From the NCBI GenBank assembly GCA_009760855.2, contig WPIO01000017.1, forward strand, positions 2,624,501-2,688,500: a stretch of DNA of 64,000 bases. The letters run 5' to 3'. Position 1 is the first letter of the stretch, and every line of letters starts with the position of its first letter. Below are positions 54,045 through 64,000 of this stretch, in pieces. A program made the position numbers and the translations under genes. The notes beneath the pieces were generated by a model, which was not told where the DNA came from, made no database searches, and was given only the letters and a program-made list of their open reading frames with translations. Origin of the DNA: Cristatella mucedo (Eukaryota > Bryozoa > Phylactolaemata > Cristatellidae).

Positions 54045-57000
54045 TTTATATAAATATAAATGAATTATATTTAACCGTGATTTTGCCGGGCTATTGCGAC
54101 CCACGAGAAGCGGAAGCCGATTCGGCTGAGTGCGTCAGGCGGGGGGGGGGCGGTGGATCTGGGCGCGATCGAGGCGGTGGATCTGGGCGCACGAAGCGCT
54201 GCGGCCCGACCGCTGATGGCGTTGGTGGACGTCGATGGTGTACCCCGCGTCTACTGCCATCGCTTCTCCTGCTTGCAGCAACGGAGTCACAGCGGAGCGA
54301 GCTGAGCTAGCTAGTTTTAGGAATGTGGCGTCGCACTTCCGGTGGTGCGTAGCCGTTGCTATCAGCTGACTGGCGTTCGTTGATTTCGCTAAGCTCTATT
54401 TGCAGCGCTCAGCGTTCACCAGTGGCTCGCGATCGTCGGCGGAGCCTTTCTTCTTCTTCGGGAGCGCATTTTAAAGAAAATCGTCGTCTCCGTTAATATA
54501 GCCACTGGTGAAGTGCGCGAACAGTAACAAACCTGCTTGTTTTTGTCTCCGGTCTCTGCCCAACATTGCGCGCGAGTCTAAACAGAGCGTTTGTAGCTTA
54601 GCTAGCGATCAATACAACAACGCCCCCCCCCAAAGGTCTGGGGACTTGGGGACGGCGACAGAGCACGCCGCCAGGGCACGCTTTTGAAAGCGAGCGTGTT
54701 TATGCAACGATCGTTCACGAGCAATGTACTGAGCAAAGTGAATGTCATTAGCATTGTCGCTGAACTTCATTTGTAATTAAAAATACGCTCGAGAAAGGCA
54801 CTTTGTTGTCTTAGCGCTCAGTTTCTTATTATGAAGTACCTGGCACGGTTTAGACAGCCATACGCGCATTGTGCTAGCCGACGGTACCGGGCATTAATGT
54901 TGTAATTTCTTTGTGGACAATCGTTTACAAATGTATACACACTAATTCTCCATTATTGTGAGGATATTGGTTATAATATACGCTCAAACAATAGGGGCTA
55001 TCACTAATTCTCTCTGCTTCGAGTCACCTCTCACAATGCTCAATGCGGCCGCTGTTATTCTAGCGAGCCACTCATTCTTAGCAGCCTTTCGGCCGCCCGC
55101 CGCCGCCGAAAGAGACCGCGCGACGAGTGTGAGAAAATTCTTCCAAATCATACTGCCTGTATGGGTGACAAATTCCTGCCGCGCACCGGCGTGTGCATTT
55201 GCCTTGTTCCTTTGAGCGCCGTGATTTGCTCAATTGGAGCTCCTGAGCAAGGCGCGTTTCCTCGAGCGGACCTAAGCGGCGGCGGCGGCGCGTTCGCATG
55301 GCTACAGCGCTGCCGCCGCTGCCGCCGCCGCTGCCGCCGCTTAGGTCCTCTCACGTCTCCCAACCCCGCTAAGCCCGCCCCGCCCCCTCGCCCGCCCGTT
55401 GCTGAGTTGCTAGCTCCAGCTGTCTCGAAGCCGCCGCGCCGTCCGGCGTCGCTCGCACGACTCAATCGGAAGCCGAACCGATCCTGGCTCGGGCGCGCGC
55501 GCGCGCGCCACTCCGAACCTTAATTTAGTTGTTGTTACGATGCCATTTGCATCAACAACGAGCCAGCAGCGAGCGACATTGCTCTCGGCCTCGTGCGGTT
55601 TGTTGATCCTCAAGTAGGTTGCACAGCCCCGACAAGATTGGCGGTGTTGCTGCTGGGACTGTTTGCAAACAGGGCCGCGCGCGCGACTTGTATAAATACG
55701 GCCAGCGCTCAGCAGCAGCAGCAGCGACGGCGGCGGCGACGGCGGAGCGCGCAGCAGCAGCAGCAGAGCGCGCTGCGCCTGGCGCGCTCTGCTGCTGCGA
55801 CGCGGCGCAGCAGCGCCTCTCAGCTCCTCGGAGCCGCAGTCGCTCTCGCCGCTCTACTTGCTTGCTCCATCGGTGTCCTGCTCGCCGTCGGTCCGACGTC
55901 GCTCTGCGTTCGCGACGGCCGCGGCCGCGGTGTGTCGCACGGTGGCGAGCGCCTTTGCGGAATATTGCGGCCGCTCGACCGGCGGCGGCCGTGGGGCCGG
56001 CGGCGGCGTCGTCGGCCGTGGGGCGGCCTACGCGCGGTACGCGTACGCGCGCAAACAGGCCGCTCGCCCGTTGGTGCGCCGAGGCTTGAATTATTGCACG
56101 GTGGCAGAGCATTCCGACGCTGCCGCCGTCGTTTGACTGCCATTCTCATCAGCGTCCCGAGTCACGGGGCCGGACCGATCTAGCAGACAACCCCGCGGTA
56201 TCGGGTACGAGTGACTCTAATGACCATAAACGGCCGCAAGCTCGCAGCAGTTAGCCACACGCTGCGGCGCGAGCTATCAAATTCAGTTCGTCCGGTACAA
56301 GAAAGACATTAATTTATTCCCAAGCCCTACCCGGCGGAGCTGCGTGCGGTGCGCGGCTTGGAACTCGGGGCACTCCTCCTTCCGCCCGCTCGGCGGCGTC
56401 AGCGGCGCGTCTAGCGGCAGTGGCGGCGAAGGCGGCGGCTGCTGCTGCGGCAGCGACCCCGGGCGAGAACGGGCTCGGCTGTCGAGTGCGGCGCCGCGGC
56501 GGCGGCGGCGGCAGCAGCGCTCGCCGAGGCGCCGGTGCCGCTGCGGTGCCCACGACGCGGGCGCCTCTAATGAAGAGCGCCACTTCCTCGCATCCGCCGC
56601 ACTCCTCCTGACCGCGGCGACCGCGCTGCGGACGCTGCGGCCGCGCGCGAATTACTCGCGGCGGCGGGGCTGGCGCGACGTTGACGACCAGCGCCGGACA
56701 GCAGCTGCCCACCCCACCCGCCCCAGGCGGAGAAGGCGGCGGTCGCAGCTCCGCTGCGACCGCGTCCGTCAGCCGACGCGAGAGTGCGAGAGAGCGAGCT
56801 CGCGCGCGCGCCCGTCTGCGCCCACCGCGTCGGCCGGAAGCGGAAGTCGTTGGAGCGGCGTGGCCCTCTGCCCTTCCTAAGCTGCCGTCGGCGGCGAAAG
56901 ACGAGTCCTTCAGCGCGGCCCGCGGTTCGCGACGCACGAGAGAGCGCTTTTTAACCGGCGGCGGAGCATCGGTTTCCTAATTTCGCCTGACCAGCGGGTC

Positions 57001-57142
57001 GCAGCCATTCGAATTGTGGGCGGTCGGGAAAAGTAACCCGAGAGCTGGCAGAGACGATGGAACGGGCCAGGTGCTACAGCCGGTGGCCACCGCCGGCCGC
57101 TCGGCTCGGTTTTAGTCGTCAGCCCTCACCGCCTCCCACCCA

Positions 57143-57179
<37 letters not shown>

Positions 57180-57846
57180 TCCCACCCTACCGCCGCTGCC
57201 GGCGCCGGCGCCGCCTCAGCCGCCGCACAGCTCGCTGCGGGCAGGCCCGAGAGACGGTGTCAGACGAGCGCCGCTGGCGGCGCTCGTCGCGCGAGCTGCA
57301 GAGGGCGCCCCAGAATGCGGCGAGCTCAGCGTTGGGGATGGGCGACGAGTCGGCGCACGGATCCGACGACCGGCGCTGCGCGGCGGCGTCCGCCGCCGCC
57401 GCCGCCGTGCAGCGCCGGTCCGGCGTGCGTGCGTGCGATCGACTTCACTCTCGCGCTCGCTCGCCGACGGTAGCCTCTTCGAAAAAGTTTTGCGGGGAAT
57501 AGCTTCGCCGAGGATCGCGGTCCAATTAGCGGCCCATTCGACTGCGCTACCAGCCCATTAGAGCTATGAAAGAGCGATTCGCGCGATCGCGCCGCGGCGG
57601 CGGCGTTATTAATCGTCCCGAGATAAATCTCCACAACTTTGCCGGCGGAGCGCTGCCCACGCCGCGCAGCAGCAGCAGCAGCGCTCGATACTCGGATACT
57701 CGCTCGCGAGAGGGCGAATAGGGAGAGACAACAAAGTACGCAGCGCCCGCCCCGCACGCAGCGTCCGCCGCCTACAGTCCTGCCGCGCCCTGCGGCTTTG
57801 AATCGCCCTGCGCGGCCCCATTCGCGCAGCCAACGCTTAATGCTGC
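54045..57846. other. CpG-rich sequence, no firm gene
   Basis: Dense GCC/GGC runs (57147-57180 and others), CG alternation (55494-55506) and an ETS-type ACTTCCGG at about 54336. TATAAATA at 55691-55698 is the best TATA-box candidate but leads into Ala-rich repeats only. Frames over 500 bp occur on both strands simultaneously, which argues against coding. Confidence 0.4.
55691..55698 (+). promoter_or_regulatory. TATA-box candidate
   Basis: TATAAATA between CG-rich flanks. No convincing downstream exon. Confidence 0.25.
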
Positions 57847-58195
57847 TTATCCAAGTATGCAATTCCACAAAGCCGCTAGGAATAAGTGGGCGTTCCGCAG
57901 GAGAGCGTTTTCTCTGGCGCGCTCCAAGTCTGAGCGCCTTTCAGTACGCGTTCGATAGCCAACAGACTTCATCTCAAGCAACAAAGAGAAAGTGAGAAGC
58001 ATAGCTGAGTCACCAGGGCAGTTGAGGTAGTGAGTAGCGTGGAAGTAGCACCTCAGGGCGGCTGGAAAAGACGTGCCGCGGTCGGCAGCAGGAGAGAAGA
58101 GGTCGCTGCTTAGGAATTGCGGAAGTGAGTTCCACTGTCGAGGACCTGCAGGATAGAAACCTACTGTCGCCAACGGTCGTTAAGTGCAGGAATGA
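57847..58195 (-). mobile_element. LINE-B 3' fragment
   Basis: Minus-strand frame 58173-57847 starts MATVGFYPAGPRQWNSLPQF and matches the LINE-B C-terminal part (SSAGPRLWNSLPQF in others). Its CpG-rich substitutions suggest an older or different subfamily. Confidence 0.85.
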
Positions 58196-58222
58196 AGCGG
58201 CATTATTGTATATTGCGTATGC

Positions 58223-58734
<512 letters not shown>

Positions 58735-59054
58735 TGGTGTAGCAGCAGCAGTCCAGCTACGTACGAAGGAGCCACGGCGGCGGCGGCGGCGCGCCTTGTG
58801 GGTCCGAGCGAGAGCTCGAGCAGCCGGGCATCTCGCGAGCGCCCGAGGGCCGCCGCCGGGCGCCACGTCTAAGCGTCGAGTTAGACGTAGTACACCACGT
58901 GGTACACCACGCAAGCATCCTGATTAGTCGGCTCACTTTCTTACCCTTACGGCTAGAGCGGAGTGAAGAGGACTCGTTGCGCCGCAAATGAATATTTGCC
59001 TGAGCCACGTAGGTGCCAACCACTTGCGCCCACGCAGCAGCGGGAAGCTTGTCC
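58735..59054. other. CpG-rich sequence
   Basis: No gene recognised. Confidence 0.4.
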
Positions 59055-59182
59055 TTTACGACCTTCGGGTCGTGCGCTCGAGTCCTGCGCTTGCTCCCGA
59101 CGATCGGAGAGTTAACGATAGCCGTTCAGGCTCTGCTGCCGCTGCATGAATGAGACGTTCGAATGAGCTAACCTTTAAATGC
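59055..59182 (+). mobile_element. SINE-2 copy, diverged
   Basis: GTCGTGCGCTCGAGTCCTGC B-box region, GATAGCCGTTCAGGCTCTGC tail and GCATGAATGAGACGTTCGAA terminus. Confidence 0.65.
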
Positions 59183-59794
59183 TGAATGTTTCTACAGTGA
59201 ACAGATATCGTTTCGCCTCAGGCAGTCGTGAACGTAGTCTTGAGAAGCTCGGGCGAGTCTCGGTGATACCGGAAACCACTCCTATGCCGGAAACCACTCC
59301 TATGCCGGAAACCCCTTCTTACGGTTTCCCATCTGCAGCAAGAACACAAGTCCGGAGGCGCGACGTTTTGAATTCAATCCAGAAGTCGACTAGCGCTCGC
59401 TGCTTTCGTATGAAGGGGCCAGCACCACTCGCTAGGAGCTGTCGCCTTCATTTCGGTGCAGCTGCGCATCTGCGTAATTGTGCACGCTCTTCCGATGTTG
59501 GGCACGTGACTCTCTGGCGCTCGCCGCTAGTGTCGAGCAGACGACGCTTCAAGCACTGCATTGCAACAAGACGAGATGGCTCACGCGCGCACCGGAACTC
59601 ACTTCCCTCGTCCTAAAATTATTCTCGCGGAGAGATATCGCCCCAAACGCGGTGGGTCACTGCTACGTTTACTACTACACCACTGCCCTGCAACCAGTAG
59701 TCGAGCGCAGCCATCATGCCTTTTTGCCGCCATGAACGATGACAACGCCCCTGCCGCCGCTCCTTTGCGTTAGTCCGTACCGGCAACAGACGTT

Positions 59795-59838
<44 letters not shown>

Positions 59839-59981
59839 CTCGCGCAGATTCCATGTGCTGAATGCAGTCTCTCTCGCTCTCTTTAGTTAGCTATACAATT
59901 ATATTCGTCTCTCTCTCTCTCTCTGTATCACTTCCTCCTCCTCGTCCTCCTCGTCGTCCTCCCCCTCCTCCCCTCTCTTTA

Positions 59982-60044
<63 letters not shown>

Positions 60045-61500
60045 ATCTCTCTCTCTCTCCCTCTCTTCCCTCGAAACGCCTAGAAGTAAACACGGATCTC
60101 TAGCCGGTCGCTTTCAAAGACACCGCGCTCCGCCGCCGCCGCCGCAACCACCGGCGGCGTCTTGAGCGGTGGCGCACGGCAGCGGTCAAAGTCGACGTAG
60201 CCTCTCTCTCTCTCTCCCTCTCTCTCTCTCTCCCGCGGCGCAATAGCAAAGCGACGCATGGCGTGGATGAGTTTGCCGCTGGACAGAGTGCAGGCTGCGA
60301 GAAGCCGATCCGTCCGCCGCTGCCGGGCTGCGCCGCCCCGCGCCGAGTGCTATTGGCGCGCCACGCTGCGCCGCCTCGACCGAGCGCCAGACGCAGGCTC
60401 CGGCCGCGCGAAGCAGAGCGCTTTTACCCTGACCCCATTAGTCTCGCAGCGGCGGCGCCGTCCGCGGGCAGAGAAAACCTGAAAGGAGAGCGCGCGCGCG
60501 CGCAGAGCGGCGCGCCGCCGCCGCCGCGGGTGCGAGAGTAACAGTCATCGGCGGGCGCTCCTGCACAAAAGCCGACAAAGACGAAGAGCGCTGGTAGCGA
60601 TGTAGGCATTGAATTTAAGGAGCGCCGCGACGAGCAAATAGCGGGCCGGCGGCGAGCAAGCAAATGACGAGTCCATCTTCTTCTAATGGACGACTTCATA
60701 AAGGCACGGCAGAGCTCAAAGAGGATGCGACAATATGCCCAAGAAGCAAATACGCTAAAACGGCTAGACTACTGCTGCTAAACGACTGTTTAATTTTGCC
60801 ATCACTTTGAAAAACCGCTCTACTTAGTGCCGCATTGTTCTGCCGCCGCGCTGCTCCGGCCGTCGGTCTCGTCCGTCGCTGCGCTGCGACCTACCTGCGA
60901 AAAGAAGAGAGAGTCGAGGGCTCGCTCGCTGCTGCCTGCGCGCGCTTTGCTCGATCGAATGCTTTTCGAGGCGTGCGTGAGCGGACAGCGAGCCCCGGCT
61001 TGAGTTCAGGGTCGCTCCAGTGCACGAGCGTCGTACGCGCGCGCGCGCGTCCGAAACTCAAAGCGCCGCCGAGCCGAAGCGCTTTTTTCGGCGAGCGGCG
61101 CGCCGTCTTTTTTCGCGAAACGACGCGAGATGTTTACCGAGAGAGCTCGGAGGAGTTTCCGGCGACAGCTCAGCTAGCACCCCTCTTTAAGAGGGGAAGT
61201 TAGAAAGACGCTGACACAGCAGGAGCAGTCTGTCGAGCAGCTTGTATCGTATACGGCCGCCCCGCTATTTGCGTCCCAGAGAAGCCTGCTCCGGAAAAAT
61301 CGAAAGGTGGCCGACGGCGTTCCAGCGCGAAAGCCCAAGTGGCGACCACGCTGGGGGGAGGGGCGGCGCGGCGAACGCGCCGAAAGGTAACGTTTGTGTC
61401 CGGCGTCTTCGTCAATACATCGCGCGAATGCGCGCGCGCCGCCGCCCGGCGCCACGCGCTCTCAAATCATAGTACTCCTGCATCCGCTGCGAGGCTGCAG
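59183..61500. other. CpG-rich region upstream of FoxC
   Basis: Contains an 18-bp tandem repeat (CCGGAAACCACTCCTATG, about 59269-59315), GA and CT microsatellites (59799-59835, 59992-60063, 60198-60232) and many open frames without motifs. Probably regulatory and 5' flanking DNA of FoxC. Confidence 0.4.
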
Positions 61501-61719
61501 AAATTCTATTGGCATCGCTCTCTACGCTCGCAGTCTGCAGCGAAGCTACGGATCGCTGCGATTGGTCGCCGCGCGGGCAGAGGGCGTGGCGTGTGGCGAC
61601 GCTCGTCAGTCAAAAGCGACCATGCGTCGCCCAGCCTCCTTATTACGCTGCTCTCTCTCGGCGCGGCGCTCCGAGCGCGATCGTATGTCCGCGTTGCGCG
61701 ACAAAGTATGTGTACTATA
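61501..61719 (+). promoter_or_regulatory. Probable FoxC proximal promoter / 5' UTR
   Basis: Two inverted CCAAT boxes (ATTGG at 61508-61512 and 61561-61565) and a GGGCGTGGC GC/KLF-type box at about 61581, within 220 bases of the start codon. No TATA box at a suitable place. Inference from motif content only. Confidence 0.35.
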
Positions 61720-62928
61720 ATGCAAGCCGGCGGCCTACCGACGCGATACTCGACCCACGTGCCGGCCAACGTGTCCATGATGCCCGGCCTGCCGGCAACG
61801 GCTCAGGACTACATGAACTACTACCGCCCGGCGGGCTACAACATCGGTATGTACTCCCATCCGCACGACCAGTACGCGTCCATGCCGCGTCCGTCGCCCT
61901 ACTCGCCGTACGGCGGCGGTGGCGGCGGCGGCGGGACGGTCAAAGACATGGTGAAGCCGCCCTACTCGTACATCGCTCTCATCGCCATGGCGATACAGAG
62001 CGCGCCCGACAAGAGGATCACGCTGAACGGCATCTACCAGTTCATCATGGACCGGTTCCCGTACTACCGCGAGAACAAGCAGGGCTGGCAGAACAGCATC
62101 CGGCACAACCTGAGCCTCAACGAGTGCTTCGTCAAGGTCGCGCGCGACGACAAGAAGCCGGGGAAGGGCAGCTACTGGACGCTCGACCCCGACTCGTACA
62201 ACATGTTCGACAACGGCAGCTACCTGCGGCGCCGGCGCCGCTTCAAGAAGAAAGACGCCGCGAAAGATAAGGACACGACCGGCGGCGGCCAACGCAAGGG
62301 TGACGGCGGCGGCGGCGGCAAGGACGGCCGTCGGACGCCGCTCGAGCCAAAGCTCGAGTCACCCAAGCCCAAGGAGGAGCCGATGGACGGCGGCGGCATC
62401 GGCGTCAGCGTAAGCGGCGGCGGTGGCACGACGCTGCCCATACCGCCTGATCCGGCGCACGAGCCTATGTGCGGCGGCGGCGGCATGCCCGCCATTGGCG
62501 GCGGATTCAGCGTGGACACACTGATGACCGGCGGCCTGCCCGTGCTGTCCCCGTACGCGCGACCCGACCTGTACCGCTCCAGCTGCACGCAGGCCGCCGG
62601 CGGCGGAGTGGTCGGCGTCGGCGGACAGTACTGCTCCGTACCCGCGGCGGCGCCCACCATTTTCACGGGCCAGGTGGCGCTGCCGACGCACGAAGACGTC
62701 GGCCAGCAGTACCGCAACTCGTGGTACGCGCCGGCCGACCTCGGTCAGAGCATGGATATACACGTCAACGCCTACCACCAGAGGTACGAGCCGCCGCCGC
62801 CGCGGCAGGTGCCGGTGCAGAGCGCCTCGCCGACCTGCCATTTGGGCGGCGGAGGCGGCAGCGGTAGTTTCCGGGATGCCTACCGGATGGCTGGCCAGTA
62901 TCCGGCGGCTTACGACTGCAAGTACTGA
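61720..62928 (+). CDS. FoxC: Forkhead box protein FoxC (402 aa, single exon)
   Basis: Forkhead transcription factor; FoxC proteins bind DNA in the nucleus and pattern mesoderm and head tissue in animals. Start chosen at ATG 61720 because the protein then opens [11 protein letters not shown], like vertebrate FoxC (MQARYS); the frame is open further left but that part has no FoxC similarity. Short Tyr-rich N-terminus with MYSHPHDQY, a run of eight Gly (65-72), forkhead domain 79-178 ([15 protein letters not shown]; recognition helix [18 protein letters not shown]; wing to [10 protein letters not shown]). Then Gly-rich linkers, a GFSVDTLM motif (262-269) matching the eh1-like Groucho-binding motif of FoxC, and the C-terminus AYDCKY, as in YDCTKY of vertebrates. 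Family call secure; FoxC over FoxD/FoxL rests on both termini. Confidence 0.95.
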   Translation: MQAGGLPTRYSTHVPANVSMMPGLPATAQDYMNYYRPAGYNIGMYSHPHDQYASMPRPSPYSPYGGGGGGGGTVKDMVKPPYSYIALIAMAIQSAPDKRITLNGIYQFIMDRFPYYRENKQGWQNSIRHNLSLNECFVKVARDDKKPGKGSYWTLDPDSYNMFDNGSYLRRRRRFKKKDAAKDKDTTGGGQRKGDGGGGGKDGRRTPLEPKLESPKPKEEPMDGGGIGVSVSGGGGTTLPIPPDPAHEPMCGGGGMPAIGGGFSVDTLMTGGLPVLSPYARPDLYRSSCTQAAGGGVVGVGGQYCSVPAAAPTIFTGQVALPTHEDVGQQYRNSWYAPADLGQSMDIHVNAYHQRYEPPPPRQVPVQSASPTCHLGGGGGSGSFRDAYRMAGQYPAAYDCKY

Positions 62929-63540
62929 CCCGCCGCGCCGCCGGCGTAACGTTCTCCGAGGGGGCTTCCTCCTCGCAGCGGGACCATCGCGGTGCCAAGG
63001 CTGTGGATCCAGAGTAAGCCGGCCGCCGTTAATTTATTATCGCCTGTGGCCACCTCTCTCTCTCGCGCGCGCGCTCGTGGCAGGACGTGCCTGTCCCGAG
63101 AAAAGGCGCTTGCGAGATGGACATGTGATAATACTCGGACGTCTTTCCCCGTAAGAACGGGTAATTCTCGGCAGCAGCCTGTCGCGCAGCCCGAATACAA
63201 GCAGGACCAGAAAAGGCCAAAATCTACTTTTCTTTTGGCAATCCTTTGTTATACGGTATTTGTTTGTTATTTTTATGCGACGGTTGTTTTTATTGAGACA
63301 CCTGCAACAATCCGAAGACAGACGCAGCATCCAGGCATCCTCCCGCGCAACAGATAGCGTAGGAGAAAATGACAGAATGGACTCGCTGTCTTTTCTGCTG
63401 CTCGCTAAACTCATCTCGCCTAAAGGCTAGCAGAGGCTGAAGCAGGGCGCACTGTTCTCTGCCGCATTCTGGAACGAGCGCGCGGCCAATGCACGAGTGC
63501 CTTCCTTTTAGATACATTTATTAAAAAATATGTCTCTTGT
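62929..63540 (+). other. Probable FoxC 3' UTR
   Basis: Falls in GC from about 63200 on and contains ATTAAA at 63520-63525. Confidence 0.5.
63520..63525 (+). terminator. ATTAAA poly(A) signal candidate
   Basis: Common variant hexamer within TTTATTAAAAAATATG, followed by a GT-rich stretch (TGTCTCTTGTGATGCTG). About 590 bases past the FoxC stop. Confidence 0.4.
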
Positions 63541-64000
63541 GATGCTGAAGATTTCGTGTCACTTGCTAGCTATGTGCTACGAGTTCCGCACGCTACGGCC
63601 TGCGTGCGTGCGTTCGCTCGCTTGTGTGTCCGCGTTTTCGCACGCACGCGAGTGAGTGAATGCGTGCGTGCGAGGCCCATTTTGAGCCTCGCGAAGGCGC
63701 GAGCGAGTGCGCTCTCGCTGGGGCTAGAGCGGGCCGGCAGCAGAGCGAGCGAAGCTACGCTTCGGCTGCCCGCCTCCTCCACCGCCACACCCCCCCTCTC
63801 CGCTCCCCCCCCCCCCCCCCGCAGTCGTCCGCCGCTGCATCCGAAGAATGCCAGGGCTCAGCGCGACGTGAGCACCGGATTGCTCAGCGAGCTCGATTCC
63901 GTTCGATTGCTAGTGAGATGGCCAGCCGTCCGCGGCGCCGACCGCCGACGTGCCTGAGCCAGCGCTTACCGCAAATGAAGCCGGTCAGACTGGCCAGCTC
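63541..64000. other. Flanking sequence
   Basis: GC-rich with a poly-C run (63808-63821). No gene recognised before the window ends. Confidence 0.4.

Noticed and set aside
55552-57473. Frames of 150-207 codons on both strands
   Set aside because: High GC removes stop codons; frames overlap in all phases, are Ala/Arg-rich and have no motif.
61339-61719. N-terminal extension of the FoxC frame to 61339
   Set aside because: No FoxC similarity; the MQA start at 61720 matches the family, and the upstream part looks like promoter/5' UTR.

Overview
The window is nuclear DNA from an animal, most likely an invertebrate. The evidence is spliced metazoan genes (a TOX-family HMG-box gene and a FoxC forkhead gene), CR1/L2-type non-LTR retrotransposons, tRNA-derived SINEs, a hAT and a Tc1-like fragment, and abundant microsatellites. 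Nothing here names the species, and there is no bacterial, organellar or viral gene layout.

About 2.1-34.8 kb (+ strand) holds one long split gene that is easy to miss because its exons are short. Eight phase-compatible exons encode about 625 residues: an acidic/Ser-rich segment, a basic linker, an HMG box split by an intron, a long Ala/Ser/Pro/Gln-rich region, and a C-terminal Cys/His motif followed by an R-x-VF-x-x-WVA tail. This architecture is that of the TOX family, closest to TOX4. The 5' exon(s) and start codon were not found. The introns are packed with two LINE families (called LINE-A and LINE-B here), two SINE families, a hAT-like element and a Tc1-like fragment. In the last large intron, on the - strand, four small phase-compatible exons suggest a nested, unrecognised gene of about 119 codons.

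About 35-40.7 kb is intergenic and made mostly of LINE-A and LINE-B remnants. At about 40.7 kb the composition changes to GC- and CpG-rich sequence with CCG, CT and TA microsatellites. This continues to the right edge, interrupted by a young LINE-A copy (42.36-44.0 kb) and scattered LINE/SINE pieces. At 61.72-62.93 kb lies an intact, apparently single-exon FoxC gene (402 aa) with a complete forkhead domain and the conserved FoxC C-terminus.

Much of the structure comes from retrotransposons. LINE-A and SINE-1 share the same 3' two-stem hairpin, which suggests that SINE-1 is mobilised by LINE-A. Several LINE copies are internally deleted or have inverted or inverted-duplicated 5' ends. One locus (26.4-27.7 kb) records a hAT insertion followed by a local inversion. 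Homology statements rest on reading and memory of the families; no search was run.
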